Assembly: GCA_964655355.1 (NCBI GenBank)
Contig: CAZZMD010000017.1
Coordinates: 7,991-71,990 of the forward strand
Reading direction: 5' to 3'
Length of the DNA: 64,000 nt
Source of the DNA: CALGDE01 sp964655355
GTDB taxonomy: Bacteria; Cyanobacteriota; Cyanobacteriia; CACIAM-69d
Within the stretch, counting starts at the first letter, position 1; each line of letters begins with the position of its first letter. Made by a program: the position numbers and the translations under genes. The notes beneath the pieces are model-generated. The model made no database searches. It saw only the letters and a program-made list of their open reading frames with translations, and was not told where the DNA came from. This document shows positions 1 to 8,229 of the stretch, one piece after another.

Positions 1-77
1 CAACTCTGGCGCTGAAAATTTTGACCGCCTGACGGCAATACTCTGAAAGGCAAAAGGGCAAGACCTCTGGGCCAGCG

Positions 78-2681
78 CTAAAAATCCCTCGGGGGGACGC
101 AACACACACGAAAACCGAGAGGGTCGTAGCGGTCAACGCGCTGATAGTCGGCGCGCACCGCAGAGCGGCAATACCTAGGATGGCGGTACCAGGAGCCGCC
201 GCGCAGGAGCCTATGAGGCTCTTCTGTACGGTCCTCTTCTATCCACGCACTTCCATCCCTAGGTGCACCTTCATAGCCATCATGCCAACCGTCTTCGCAC
301 CATTCCCAGACATTGCCATGCATATCATGAAGTCCCCAAGCATTTGCAGGAAAACTACCTACAGTGGTCGTTGATTCGCGATACTTCCCCCTTGGACCAT
401 CATTGTCGGAGTAATTGGCGTTGTAATTCGCTAGTTCATCCGTAAGAGTTTCACCAAAGCTAAATGGAGTTGTCGCTCCAGCGCGACAGGCATATTCCCA
501 CTGAGCCTCACTGGGCAATTGATAGGTTTTGCCCGTTGCAACCGATAGCCGTCGACAAAACTCCACCGCATCATCCCAGCGAACCCTCTCCACAGGTCGC
601 TGAGCCCCCTTAAAACGGGATGGATCAGGGGCTAACGTCTGCTTAACTTCAGGATAGCCAGCAACAACCTTCCACTGCGCCTGAGTAACGGCATAACGCC
701 CCAAGTAGAAAGGCTGGAGCGTGGCCTTTAGGAGATTCCCTCTCCTAATCAAAGTTCCACCAGGAATTGAAACCATATCTAAGCCCACCTCATCTCCCAG
801 CGGCTCAATATATCCCCACGCAGTGCCGGAGCTACGCTGAATATCCCAGCTCCGGCCGTCACGAGTGATTGTTGCCGTCTCAAACTCAAAACGGTCTAGG
901 ACAGTTTCGATTTCAACAATCTCTACTTCATCGGACTGGAGGGGAAATGGATCGCGCACCAGCTCGATCGCCACACCTTCCATCTCTTCCAACACAATGT
1001 CAGCCCATGGATCATCAGGGATGGTTGTTTCGCCTGTTCCTGACTCCGGTGGGGGAGCAATCAAATCCGCCATCTGGGCATAGCGATCGCCCATCTGCCG
1101 CAGATCCTTAGCCATCAATTCCCCAAAGGTTTCAAAAAATTCTGCTTCCTGGTCCGATAGCCCACTGCGATCGCGCAGGCACAGCCGTGCCGAAAACTCT
1201 TCCAGGGATAACCCAAAATACTGCGCCACATACTGTGATGTTTTATCGATGACCAACAGGCGATGCACTTGCCCTTCCGTTTCCCCTAACCGATCGCGGG
1301 TCTCATCATCCACAAATTGATAAATAATGCGCTCAGTTTCTGGATCATTGGCCTTTGTTGGCAGGCGATCGCCCCGGACCGTCAAGATCCCACCCATCCA
1401 AACCTCAGCCACATGCACCGCCCGCGATTGGGGCAACATCGACCGTTGGATCAGACGAACAATAGGCAGCGTCACCACCGGCGCGACGGCCAATAACCCC
1501 GCCAATCGTTTTGCCAATGGAGAACTGGTCATCCAAAAGGTTTCAAACGGAGATTGCGATCGCGCTCCCACCGAGGGCAATTCACTAGCAGGGTCAGTCT
1601 GATTAACCGGCGGAAACCAAATCCCCCCTGGGACTCGGGCTTTGGGATCGCCCATCATCATCCGAGCCCAAGTGTTCAACTGCTCAGCGTCAGCCGTAAT
1701 AATGGGCAACTGAATCGGAGCATTAACCCGACGTTCTGCCGCCACATAACGACGATCGCGGGATGCCAGAGCGATCGCCTGGAGTTGATCACTGGCGATC
1801 GCGTCAGATTTAGCTGACATAGCAGCCTGAATCGTTTGGTTCAGCCCTGTCCGTTCCCATAGCCGTTCCGGGAACACCTGGAAGAGCACCGTTGGCAAAT
1901 GGGCTGTCCAAATCCCCAGAAAATCCCGCATTCGGCCATCGAACCAAGGGGAATCAATGCAATCGCTGACCACCACGACCAAACGGCGGCGATCGCCGGT
2001 CAATAGCTCCCGAGGATGGCAACGCCGAAAAGAGTCGGGATCCGCCTTGGGAGAGATCCAAACTTGGCCCCCATCGTGGTGCAAATACCAGGTTCGTAAA
2101 TCTCGAAATTCCCCATAGCGCAACAGCAACCGCCGTAAGTCCCGGCCAAAACGCTGCCATAGGGCCATTGATGGACTCGTTTCAAAAATCAGCGCCACAT
2201 CGAACCGTAATTCTGTACGGGGCATCAAAACCGGCTGACAGATGCGCGTTTCCGCAATCTTGTCGACCGTTGCTGCTTCATCCAATTGTTCCGCCGTGCC
2301 CACTTCAATCCGTTGGAGCAAAGGACGCAGAGCACGGGCTAATTCCAAGGAATCGGGGATGGTTGATGGATCTGGAACGGCGATCGCCATCGTCCGCTCC
2401 GGTAACGTAATCCCTCCCGGGCGGGGCTCGATGCCAAGATCAGCAACGGGCTCATCACGGATCTCTGGCGTGTTGTCTAACCCATCAGGAGGGTGATCCG
2501 GATCCACTGTGCTGACATTGACATCATTGTCTAGAGAGTCTGGTTGCGCCTCCTCTTCTGGCTCGACCGGCTCCAGCTCTCCCATCTGCAAGGCTAACCA
2601 CAAGGCATCGGCAATTTCTCGCCCCGTCAACCCATCAGCATTTTTCACCGTCCCTGGCAGTGACCCTAATGCCTTAATCAA
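78..2681 (-). CDS. vWA (SAV_2336-like)-FGE fusion protein of a MoxR/VMAP conflict system
   Basis: Protein of about 867 residues. Residues 40-95 are acidic and low complexity. A von Willebrand A-like domain lies at about 158-340, with a degenerate MIDAS (ETSPS at 167-171 in place of DxSxS). The C-terminal 230 residues are a formylglycine-generating-enzyme/C-type-lectin fold with the family motifs VTQAQW, LPSEAQWEYACRAG, HGNVWEWCED and LRGGSW. The first cysteine of the catalytic FGE pair is absent, so ligand binding is more likely than sulfatase activation. In MoxR-vWA-VMAP ternary conflict systems the vWA protein works with the MoxR ATPase encoded just upstream. The last 35 codons look like a DGR variable region. 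The start is uncertain: TTG at 2681 has no ribosome site, whereas an in-frame ATT at 2702 lies 8 nt after GGAGG. It is the last gene of a six-gene operon. Confidence 0.85.
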   Translation of the reverse strand: MIKALGSLPGTVKNADGLTGREIADALWLALQMGELEPVEPEEEAQPDSLDNDVNVSTVDPDHPPDGLDNTPEIRDEPVADLGIEPRPGGITLPERTMAIAVPDPSTIPDSLELARALRPLLQRIEVGTAEQLDEAATVDKIAETRICQPVLMPRTELRFDVALIFETSPSMALWQRFGRDLRRLLLRYGEFRDLRTWYLHHDGGQVWISPKADPDSFRRCHPRELLTGDRRRLVVVVSDCIDSPWFDGRMRDFLGIWTAHLPTVLFQVFPERLWERTGLNQTIQAAMSAKSDAIASDQLQAIALASRDRRYVAAERRVNAPIQLPIITADAEQLNTWARMMMGDPKARVPGGIWFPPVNQTDPASELPSVGARSQSPFETFWMTSSPLAKRLAGLLAVAPVVTLPIVRLIQRSMLPQSRAVHVAEVWMGGILTVRGDRLPTKANDPETERIIYQFVDDETRDRLGETEGQVHRLLVIDKTSQYVAQYFGLSLEEFSARLCLRDRSGLSDQEAEFFETFGELMAKDLRQMGDRYAQMADLIAPPPESGTGETTIPDDPWADIVLEEMEGVAIELVRDPFPLQSDEVEIVEIETVLDRFEFETATITRDGRSWDIQRSSGTAWGYIEPLGDEVGLDMVSIPGGTLIRRGNLLKATLQPFYLGRYAVTQAQWKVVAGYPEVKQTLAPDPSRFKGAQRPVERVRWDDAVEFCRRLSVATGKTYQLPSEAQWEYACRAGATTPFSFGETLTDELANYNANYSDNDGPRGKYRESTTTVGSFPANAWGLHDMHGNVWEWCEDGWHDGYEGAPRDGSAWIEEDRTEEPHRLLRGGSWYRHPRYCRSAVRADYQRVDRYDPLGFRVCCVPPRDF
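86..191 (-). repeat. Putative DGR variable region 1 (3' end of vWA-FGE gene)
   Basis: This is the C-terminal coding stretch from the Trp codon of LRGGSW to the GFRVCC tail. Its last 31 bp (86-116) are identical to 5960-5990 and 6885-6915, including all wobble positions. The CRSAVR core codons also match copy 2 exactly. Between these, codons differ mainly at positions 1 and 2 and usually keep C or T at position 3, as expected when AAC or AAT codons of a template repeat are randomised at adenines. The residues shown are those of lectin-fold DGR targets. Confidence 0.75.
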
Positions 2682-2705
2682 CCGTTGCCCATCCCGTTTA
2701 ATGGC

Positions 2706-3803
2706 CTACACCTCCTCACTCAATTCCCGAAGGAGCATGTCTTGGATCCGGCGACGCTTTTCTTCCCCACCCGGTCCAACGGGGCGGGTTAATAGGTACA
2801 CCGCATTCAGCAGTTGATCCGTAGCCACATTGCCCATTCCTGGGCCTTTCGAGCGATCGCCCTTAGCCACAAATGCCCCCACCAGGGCATCAATATCATC
2901 CTGCATAGACTCCCAGCGATCGGCATCCTTTCCTTTTTTGAGGTGGGCTTCAACAATCCGTTGTAAGACTGTCTCGCTACTGGTGGGATCAGGCATTTCC
3001 AACCGCAGGCAACGGCGCAAAAATGCTGGCGGAAACTCCCGCTCACCATTACTAGTCATCACGACAATCGGAAACTCATGGCAAAATACGCGCCCCCCCA
3101 GAATAGTTGCCGAAATATCCTCATCCTCCGTGCTGACCTGCGCAATTTTTTCCTTCGATCGCACTAATTCTGGGATGGAGTAGCGCCCCTCTTCAAATAG
3201 CTCTAGCAAGTCATTGGGCAGATTAATATCGCACTTGTCGATTTCATCAATCAGCAATACCCGGGGCAACGCTGAGGGTAAAAATGCCGTCCCCACCGGT
3301 CCCAAGGTGATGTAGGCACCGATCGCTGGCTTATCGCCTCCCTCCAATTTGTCATCCTGCAATCGGGCGATCGCATCGTAGCGATACAGCGCATCTTTCA
3401 AGGTGGAGCGAGCATTGACCGGCCACGACAAAACCTGACCCAGTTGCAATTTATGGGCGATCGCATAGGCGAGGGACGTTTTTCCCGACCCCGGCTTACC
3501 TTGCACGAGGATGGGGCGACGGAGATAGAGCGCCGCATTCACCGCCTCAACAATTCTCTGGCCATGCTCCCCCTCAGCAATGCGGAAACTGGTCCCCCGG
3601 CCCGCCCCCCGTGGATCATTGTCAGCCAATGCTTGGATAGCCTGCCAGCGCCCTGTACTTTCTTCCGCATAATCGCGCTGGAAATCATCCTTCGGCATAA
3701 AAGTACGCCACGCGGGAGCATCGGGCGTTTTTGTCAGCGGCCGGGGAACGGAATCATCCAGGCGAAATTTTTTCCAGTCTGCTTGAGAACCTGATTGGGT
3801 CAT
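2706..3803 (-). CDS. MoxR-family AAA+ ATPase
   Basis: A 365-residue MoxR/RavA-type AAA+ ATPase. Visible motifs are Walker A GKPGSGKTS (about 102-110), Walker B VLLIDEID (about 181-188), a sensor-1 segment VVMTSNGERE and an arginine-finger segment PPAFLRRCLR. MoxR ATPases remodel partner proteins together with vWA-domain proteins, and a vWA gene follows directly. The ATG at 3803 is preferred because it overlaps the upstream stop as ATGA, which implies translational coupling; a longer frame reaches 3845. The stop TAG at 2706-2708 is in frame with the downstream vWA gene. In this context the ATPase is expected to be the NTP-dependent switch of the ternary conflict system. Confidence 0.93.
   Translation of the reverse strand: MTQSGSQADWKKFRLDDSVPRPLTKTPDAPAWRTFMPKDDFQRDYAEESTGRWQAIQALADNDPRGAGRGTSFRIAEGEHGQRIVEAVNAALYLRRPILVQGKPGSGKTSLAYAIAHKLQLGQVLSWPVNARSTLKDALYRYDAIARLQDDKLEGGDKPAIGAYITLGPVGTAFLPSALPRVLLIDEIDKCDINLPNDLLELFEEGRYSIPELVRSKEKIAQVSTEDEDISATILGGRVFCHEFPIVVMTSNGEREFPPAFLRRCLRLEMPDPTSSETVLQRIVEAHLKKGKDADRWESMQDDIDALVGAFVAKGDRSKGPGMGNVATDQLLNAVYLLTRPVGPGGEEKRRRIQDMLLRELSEEV
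2711..2715 (-). promoter_or_regulatory. Shine-Dalgarno GGAGG before the vWA-FGE gene
   Basis: GGAGG lies inside the last codons of the MoxR gene. It is 8 nt ahead of an in-frame ATT (2700-2702) and about 29 nt ahead of the TTG at 2679-2681. The only nearby ATG is out of frame and stops after four codons. The site therefore argues for a rare AUU start. Confidence 0.5.
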
Positions 3804-5290
3804 GCGGCACCTGCCGATAGGGGATTGTGACCGTTGTTGACCCACGTTGGGTCATACACCGGATCGCTACCTTCGTCAAAAACACCAAGATGATAACCGC
3901 GATCCTCCCGGTCGATCTCGCAATAATATTGAGGACTCTTCCGCTCCTGGCGAACCCGCTCGAGGAAAAGAGAGTGATCCCCTTCAATCAGCCAATCAAA
4001 GGTTTTTTGATTCAGCGCTGCATCCGCCCCCGCTTCGCACATCCACAGGGCCAAAGGGATCCCTTCACTCACCAGATCATCCCAATTATCCAATGCATGA
4101 CTGTCGGAGGATAGCCATTCTCCACAGCACCGAACCCCCGAGGCATCGAATAACTTCACAGAGTCAGAGCGCCCGGGATAATGCCATGACAAATCCTTGA
4201 GAGTTTTGCCCGAGTCTAGCGGCATGTCCCTCACGAAGCGCTCGCGTCCTAGGCGAAGCCGTTGATAAAACTCGGCATGGTAACGCACACGACGATTCCA
4301 GCGATCCGAACAGCGGTACACAATGGGATGGGACTGGGTCATTCCCTTGATCGCCCCACACCAATGGCGCAAGGGTTGTGCCAACAGATCCAGGGGTAAG
4401 AATAGGTCAATGACCAGCCGCCAGTTTTGGCCATAGCGATCGCGGAGATAATCGGTTGTCTTTTGGACCCAGCCATCGAGCCGTTGGGGAAACTCGGCCA
4501 GTTGGCAGGCAAAGTCTTCTTCCGCCTGCACCCCAGAGCCTTTGTCCACCGTTTTGGAGTCCAGGTCATAGCAAATTCGCTCAAGACGGATGTTGACTTG
4601 GTCTCCGGCCCCCGCCTGAAAAACCAGTAGCAATAAATGGGCTTCCACCTGCCCATCCTTCGTAAGGGGCGCACGTTGGGGGCTGCCCACCTCAACCGTG
4701 GGTGCTATTGGCTTTTTTTTTAGCCACCCCTCGCGCCATCTCAGAAATGTTGGATTTCTATTGGTGCGATTTTCAAGCTCAAACGCCGCCGCAAGGAAGT
4801 TCAGCCTGCCTTCAGACTCAAAATGGTCCAGCAGCTCCGAGACGATACTGCTCAGGTTGGAGTTGCTGGCGATCGCCGCCAAATTTTGATCCAACTCCTC
4901 ACGGACAAAAGTCTTCAAGGCCGATGGCTGTCGATAAACCGCGAGCAACGCCTCACGCAATAACCGGATTTCCTGCCCATCCCATGCCCCATCGCCTACA
5001 TTTTCTCCGGACACATCAAAGGCGTCGAAGATGGAAGGGCCTTTCTTGATTTGCGCCTCAATAGACCCTAGCTTCTCTTCATACTCAGCGATCGTGGCCT
5101 TGGTTCTATTGATCGCCGTTTGGGTTTCTTCAATATTTTGCTCAATCTCGAATTGTTGGAGTGGATTGGAAAGACTGATTTCCTCAAATCGCAGCTTAGC
5201 TAGCTTCCTTTCCAGTTTTGCCAAAGCTTCACGGTACGTCTCCAAAATTCCTTGGTATTCATCCCGCTGCTGTTCCCAGTGTGATGACAT
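3800..5290 (-). CDS. VMAP-type protein with coiled coil and effector-associated domain
   Basis: A 496-residue protein. Residues 1-85 are a charged coiled coil. Residues about 105-195 resemble effector-associated domain 1 (LLREALLAVY, then ELLDHFESEGRLNFLAAAFE). Residues about 215-496 resemble the C-terminal domain of vWA-MoxR-associated proteins: an EAHLLLLVF strand, then LPLDLLAQPLRHWCG, then a Trp-rich end. In ternary conflict systems VMAP is thought to couple the MoxR/vWA switch to effectors or sensors. The gene starts 4 nt after the upstream coiled-coil gene stops, and its TGA overlaps the MoxR ATG. The domain assignments rest on motif recall, not a profile search. Confidence 0.75.
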   Translation of the reverse strand: MSSHWEQQRDEYQGILETYREALAKLERKLAKLRFEEISLSNPLQQFEIEQNIEETQTAINRTKATIAEYEEKLGSIEAQIKKGPSIFDAFDVSGENVGDGAWDGQEIRLLREALLAVYRQPSALKTFVREELDQNLAAIASNSNLSSIVSELLDHFESEGRLNFLAAAFELENRTNRNPTFLRWREGWLKKKPIAPTVEVGSPQRAPLTKDGQVEAHLLLLVFQAGAGDQVNIRLERICYDLDSKTVDKGSGVQAEEDFACQLAEFPQRLDGWVQKTTDYLRDRYGQNWRLVIDLFLPLDLLAQPLRHWCGAIKGMTQSHPIVYRCSDRWNRRVRYHAEFYQRLRLGRERFVRDMPLDSGKTLKDLSWHYPGRSDSVKLFDASGVRCCGEWLSSDSHALDNWDDLVSEGIPLALWMCEAGADAALNQKTFDWLIEGDHSLFLERVRQERKSPQYYCEIDREDRGYHLGVFDEGSDPVYDPTWVNNGHNPLSAGAA

Positions 5291-5294
5291 AGCC

Positions 5295-5795
5295 TTAGCG
5301 TGTAAAACGGCGGCGGATACGGCGGAAGCGATCGCTGAGACGGGTCAACATCAACATCCCTTCGGTATCCATCTCCAACTCGTAAGATGCCAACATCGGG
5401 ATCACCGGCAACGCAACCTTTAACTTGGCCGAAGCAGCAACGGTAGGATCGAGGGCATCAATTTTGCGGTGTAATTCAGCAATTAGGGCGATCGCCTCGG
5501 GGGGGACGCTCGAGGGTGCCCTTTCAATCGCTGTGACGGCGGCGTCAACATCGGTCATGATGACTTCCGCTTCGCCCTCATCAATCACGAGTTCAGCTTC
5601 AGAAATCAGCTCGCCATATTCCTTCTCATACTGGCGAATTTTGGGATCGATCTCACGCTTAATACGCTGTGTCATCTCGAATTTCAGCCCCGGATTGGCC
5701 GAAAGCTCTAACTCTTGCTCGAAAGCTGCTTTCTTCTCGTAAAGCAGGTCGAGCAATCCTTCAAGATCCTTCAAACGCCGTTGGCTCATCCCCAC
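5295..5795 (-). CDS. Small coiled-coil protein, probable adaptor of the conflict operon
   Basis: A 166-residue protein with no recognised enzymatic motif. Residues 5-70 are a heptad-rich segment whose pattern (LYEKK..FEQELELS.NP...FE..Q.I) is also found at the N terminus of the neighbouring VMAP-type protein. The middle is Ala- and acid-rich and the end is strongly basic (RFRRIRRRFTR). It lies 4 nt upstream of the VMAP gene, so the two are almost certainly co-translated. The shared N-terminal module suggests pairing between the two proteins. Its length and composition do not match the DGR accessory protein Avd. Confidence 0.6.
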   Translation of the reverse strand: MGMSQRRLKDLEGLLDLLYEKKAAFEQELELSANPGLKFEMTQRIKREIDPKIRQYEKEYGELISEAELVIDEGEAEVIMTDVDAAVTAIERAPSSVPPEAIALIAELHRKIDALDPTVAASAKLKVALPVIPMLASYELEMDTEGMLMLTRLSDRFRRIRRRFTR

Positions 5796-5951
5796 ACCAG
5801 ATGCACAACACCAGAATTAACTCACTAAAGAATAACCTTGAATATTCCAGAATGTATTAATCGTTGTCACAGAAACTGGATCCGGAATTCTCCCATCCCG
5901 CCAGAATCCATGGACCGGGAAATGCAGAAGGACAAACCCTATGGACCACTC

Positions 5952-6812
5952 CTAAAGAGCCCTCGGGGGGACGCAACACACACGAAAACCGACCTTGGCG
6001 TTGCGGCGAGCGTGATGACGATCGCTGCGCACCGCAGAGCGGCAAAATCTGGGAGGGAAGTTCCAGGAGCCGCCGCGCAGCGACCTACGGGTCCCTGAAC
6101 GGTCTTCCTCTACCCAAGCACTACCGTCGTCAGGAGCACCTTCATAGCTGTCGTGGTAATCGTCTTCACACCATTCCACGACGCTCCCGTGCGTATCGTA
6201 TAACCCAAACCGATTCGGCGGAAAACTCCCCACGTCCGTCGTCTCTTCTCGAAATTCACCATAGGAGCCACGCCCATAAACTCCGGGATAGATCTGCCCT
6301 TCAAACTCCCAATCCTGAGCACGATAGTTAGCTAGGCTGGAATCGATGGTTTCGCCAAAATAAAACGGCGTGGTCGTCCCTGCCCGACAAGCATATTCCC
6401 ACTGGGCTTCGCTAGGGAGCCGATAATCCTTCCCTGATCGCCGCGATAACCGCCGACAAAACTCCACCGCCTCATCCCAGGAAACCCGTTCCACTGGTCG
6501 GTTATCTCCTTTGCCATTCGCAGGATCGGGGTTCAAATCTATTTCCACCTGCCCATATTGACTGGCAACCACCCGCCATTGGGCTTGGGTCACAGGGTAC
6601 ATCCCCAGAAAAAAGCTTTGCAGGGTCACTTCATGCCGGGGATGTTCATTCCTGTAGCTATCGAGTTCATCAGGCAGGGGGCCCATCAGAAACGTCCCAG
6701 CGGGGATAGGGCGTAGTTTCAAAACAACACCGTCCCCCAGCTCTTCCGTGTAGTACTGAAGGCTTAGGCGACGGCGACGTAGAACCAGTCGATGGGCAGG
6801 GGCTTTGTCCAT
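5952..6812 (-). CDS. FGE/C-type-lectin-fold protein with DGR-like variable C terminus
   Basis: A 286-residue single-domain FGE-sulfatase family protein. Family motifs include IPAGTFLMG, MYPVTQAQWRVVA, LPSEAQWEYACRAG, HGSVVEWCEDD and LRGGSW. Only one cysteine of the catalytic pair region remains (CRSAVR), so a copper-dependent FGE reaction is unlikely. The last 35 codons match the other two FGE genes except at scattered variable codons. No signal peptide or membrane segment is visible, so it should be cytoplasmic. It is the second gene of the conflict operon, with about 155 nt before the coiled-coil gene. The likely role is recognition of a variable ligand. Confidence 0.85.
   Translation of the reverse strand: MDKAPAHRLVLRRRRLSLQYYTEELGDGVVLKLRPIPAGTFLMGPLPDELDSYRNEHPRHEVTLQSFFLGMYPVTQAQWRVVASQYGQVEIDLNPDPANGKGDNRPVERVSWDEAVEFCRRLSRRSGKDYRLPSEAQWEYACRAGTTTPFYFGETIDSSLANYRAQDWEFEGQIYPGVYGRGSYGEFREETTDVGSFPPNRFGLYDTHGSVVEWCEDDYHDSYEGAPDDGSAWVEEDRSGTRRSLRGGSWNFPPRFCRSAVRSDRHHARRNAKVGFRVCCVPPRAL
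5960..6065 (-). repeat. Putative DGR variable region 2
   Basis: It is the same length as copy 1 (24 codons between the Trp codon and GGT). Compared with copy 1, I count 8 differences at codon position 1, 10 at position 2 and 5 at position 3. Ordinary divergence would favour position 3, so this pattern supports targeted mutagenesis. The 31-bp tail at 5960-5990 is identical to the other copies. Confidence 0.75.
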
Positions 6813-6876
6813 GGGAACGTGGAAACCTGGGGGGCGATCAGCGGATCATTTTTTCATCAATAGCACTGAATCATCA

Positions 6877-7722
6877 TCAAAGCTCCCTCGGGGGGACGCA
6901 ACACACACGAAAACCTATGTAGTAGCTCCTGAAAAAGCTATGAGAGCCGCGGATGCGCGTCGCAGAGCGGCAACTGCCAGGAGTACGGCCCCAGTGACCA
7001 CCACGCAGCACCCTCTTAGTTGCCGTACGATTTTCTTCGATCCAAGCATCGCTGTTGCCAGGGGCACCTTCATAGCTACTGTGCCAATCGTCTTCGCACA
7101 ACTCCAACACATTCCCGTGCATGTCATACAGTCCAAAGCGATTCGGCGGGAAAATACCCACGTCCGTCGTCCGCCCTCGGTATACTCCCTCTGAGTTGCC
7201 CTTATAGGTTGCTGTGGCACGATAATTCGCCAACTCATCTGTCAGCACATCCCCGTAGTGAAACGGCGTAGTTGTCCCTGCACGGCACGCATATTCCCAC
7301 TGCGCCTCACTCGGCAATCGATAATCCCGCCCCGTCCGTTCCGATAACCGCCGGCAAAACTCCGTAGCCTCCTCCCCGTCAACTTGCTCCACCGGTCGCT
7401 GGTCCCCCTTGAAACTCGACGGCTCAGGATTCAACTCAATACCCACCTGCTCAAACTGGCTAGCCACAATCCGCCACTGGGACTGCGTCACCACCGTCTG
7501 TCCCAGGAAAAAGCGCCCCACCGTCACCCGATGTCTCGGTCTATCAGTGTTCAAAGCCTCAGGCTCATCATCAGAAGCCCCCATCCAAAATTCACCACCG
7601 GGAATTTCCATCATCACCAACTCAACCCCATCCCCCAACGGCTCCCGATAAAACCGCCACTTTTCCCGCACCTCCCGCACCCGATACCCAGACGGAACCC
7701 TTGCGATCGCCTGTCGATCCAT
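6877..7722 (-). CDS. FGE/C-type-lectin-fold protein, first gene of the conflict operon, DGR-like C terminus
   Basis: A 281-residue single-domain FGE-fold protein, paralogous to the next gene downstream. Motifs are IPGGEFWMG, VVTQSQWRIVA, LPSEAQWEYACRAG, HGNVLELCEDD and LRGGHW. Several FGE positions have drifted (LELCED in place of WEWCED), which again argues against enzyme activity. The variable tract has one residue more than in the other two paralogues. The gene begins the six-gene transcript, with its promoter expected in the 7723-8229 spacer shared with the divergent FAD oxidoreductase gene. The gap to the next FGE gene is 64 nt. Confidence 0.85.
   Translation of the reverse strand: MDRQAIARVPSGYRVREVREKWRFYREPLGDGVELVMMEIPGGEFWMGASDDEPEALNTDRPRHRVTVGRFFLGQTVVTQSQWRIVASQFEQVGIELNPEPSSFKGDQRPVEQVDGEEATEFCRRLSERTGRDYRLPSEAQWEYACRAGTTTPFHYGDVLTDELANYRATATYKGNSEGVYRGRTTDVGIFPPNRFGLYDMHGNVLELCEDDWHSSYEGAPGNSDAWIEENRTATKRVLRGGHWGRTPGSCRSATRIRGSHSFFRSYYIGFRVCCVPPREL
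6885..6993 (-). repeat. Putative DGR variable region 3
   Basis: The 31-bp tail (6885-6915) is identical to copies 1 and 2. The CRSA core differs from them at a single codon (ACG for GTG). The remaining tract is the most divergent of the three and is 3 bp longer. The encoded residues between CRSATR and GFR are rich in Ser, Phe, Tyr and Arg, which suits a binding surface. Confidence 0.7.
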
Positions 7723-8229
7723 CGTCCTTACTGCTCCACAGCAGCCCCAACTTCGATCCTAGTCAATCTTAAAACCCGTTCAATGAGAACCCGAGAGCTC
7801 CGTTCTCATTTTCATTTGTTCTCATTTTCAACTGTAACTTTTACCGGTCGCCGTACCGTCGGAGACCAGATAGCCTTGAGCTGATTCAATAGCGATCACG
7901 AGCGATCGCGGCAGCTTAGGGGTACTTATTCGTCACTTTTGCCCAACAAACCCCCACTTGCCACACTTAAGCCTCAGACGTGACATATGACACCCTAAAG
8001 CCCCTGAGGCCACACGCCAAAAATTGCTTACAAGTTCTTTAGATAGGGATGTCATTACATCAAAGTGACGGATAACATCTAGAAATATGGATTGCATCTG
8101 CCAGACCTGACACTAAATATGTAGTCAGTCCGTACTCCCACACCTGTATCCCCAGATTTAGCGACACCAGCTTTTAGGAGCTGACCCCACTTACAAGTCC
8201 TTTAGGATTGCTACAGGAGATAAAATATC
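7723..8229. promoter_or_regulatory. Divergent promoter region between conflict operon and FAD oxidoreductase
   Basis: This 507-bp spacer has no credible gene. It holds a 13-bp direct repeat, GTTCTCATTTTCA, at 7802-7814 and 7818-7830, about 80-110 bp upstream of the conflict operon's first codon, which could be a regulator site. The right half is AT-rich. Both flanking promoters must lie here, but I cannot place -10 and -35 elements with confidence. Confidence 0.45.

Noticed and set aside
5295..5795. DGR accessory protein Avd
   Set aside because: The protein has 166 residues with a coiled coil related to the VMAP N terminus, not the compact four-helix Avd of about 120 residues.
86..6915. Three identical 31-bp repeats as a CRISPR array
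   Set aside because: They are kilobases apart, each at the 3' end of a coding frame, and translate to the same GFRVCCVPPR tail. They are gene-family tails with DGR character.
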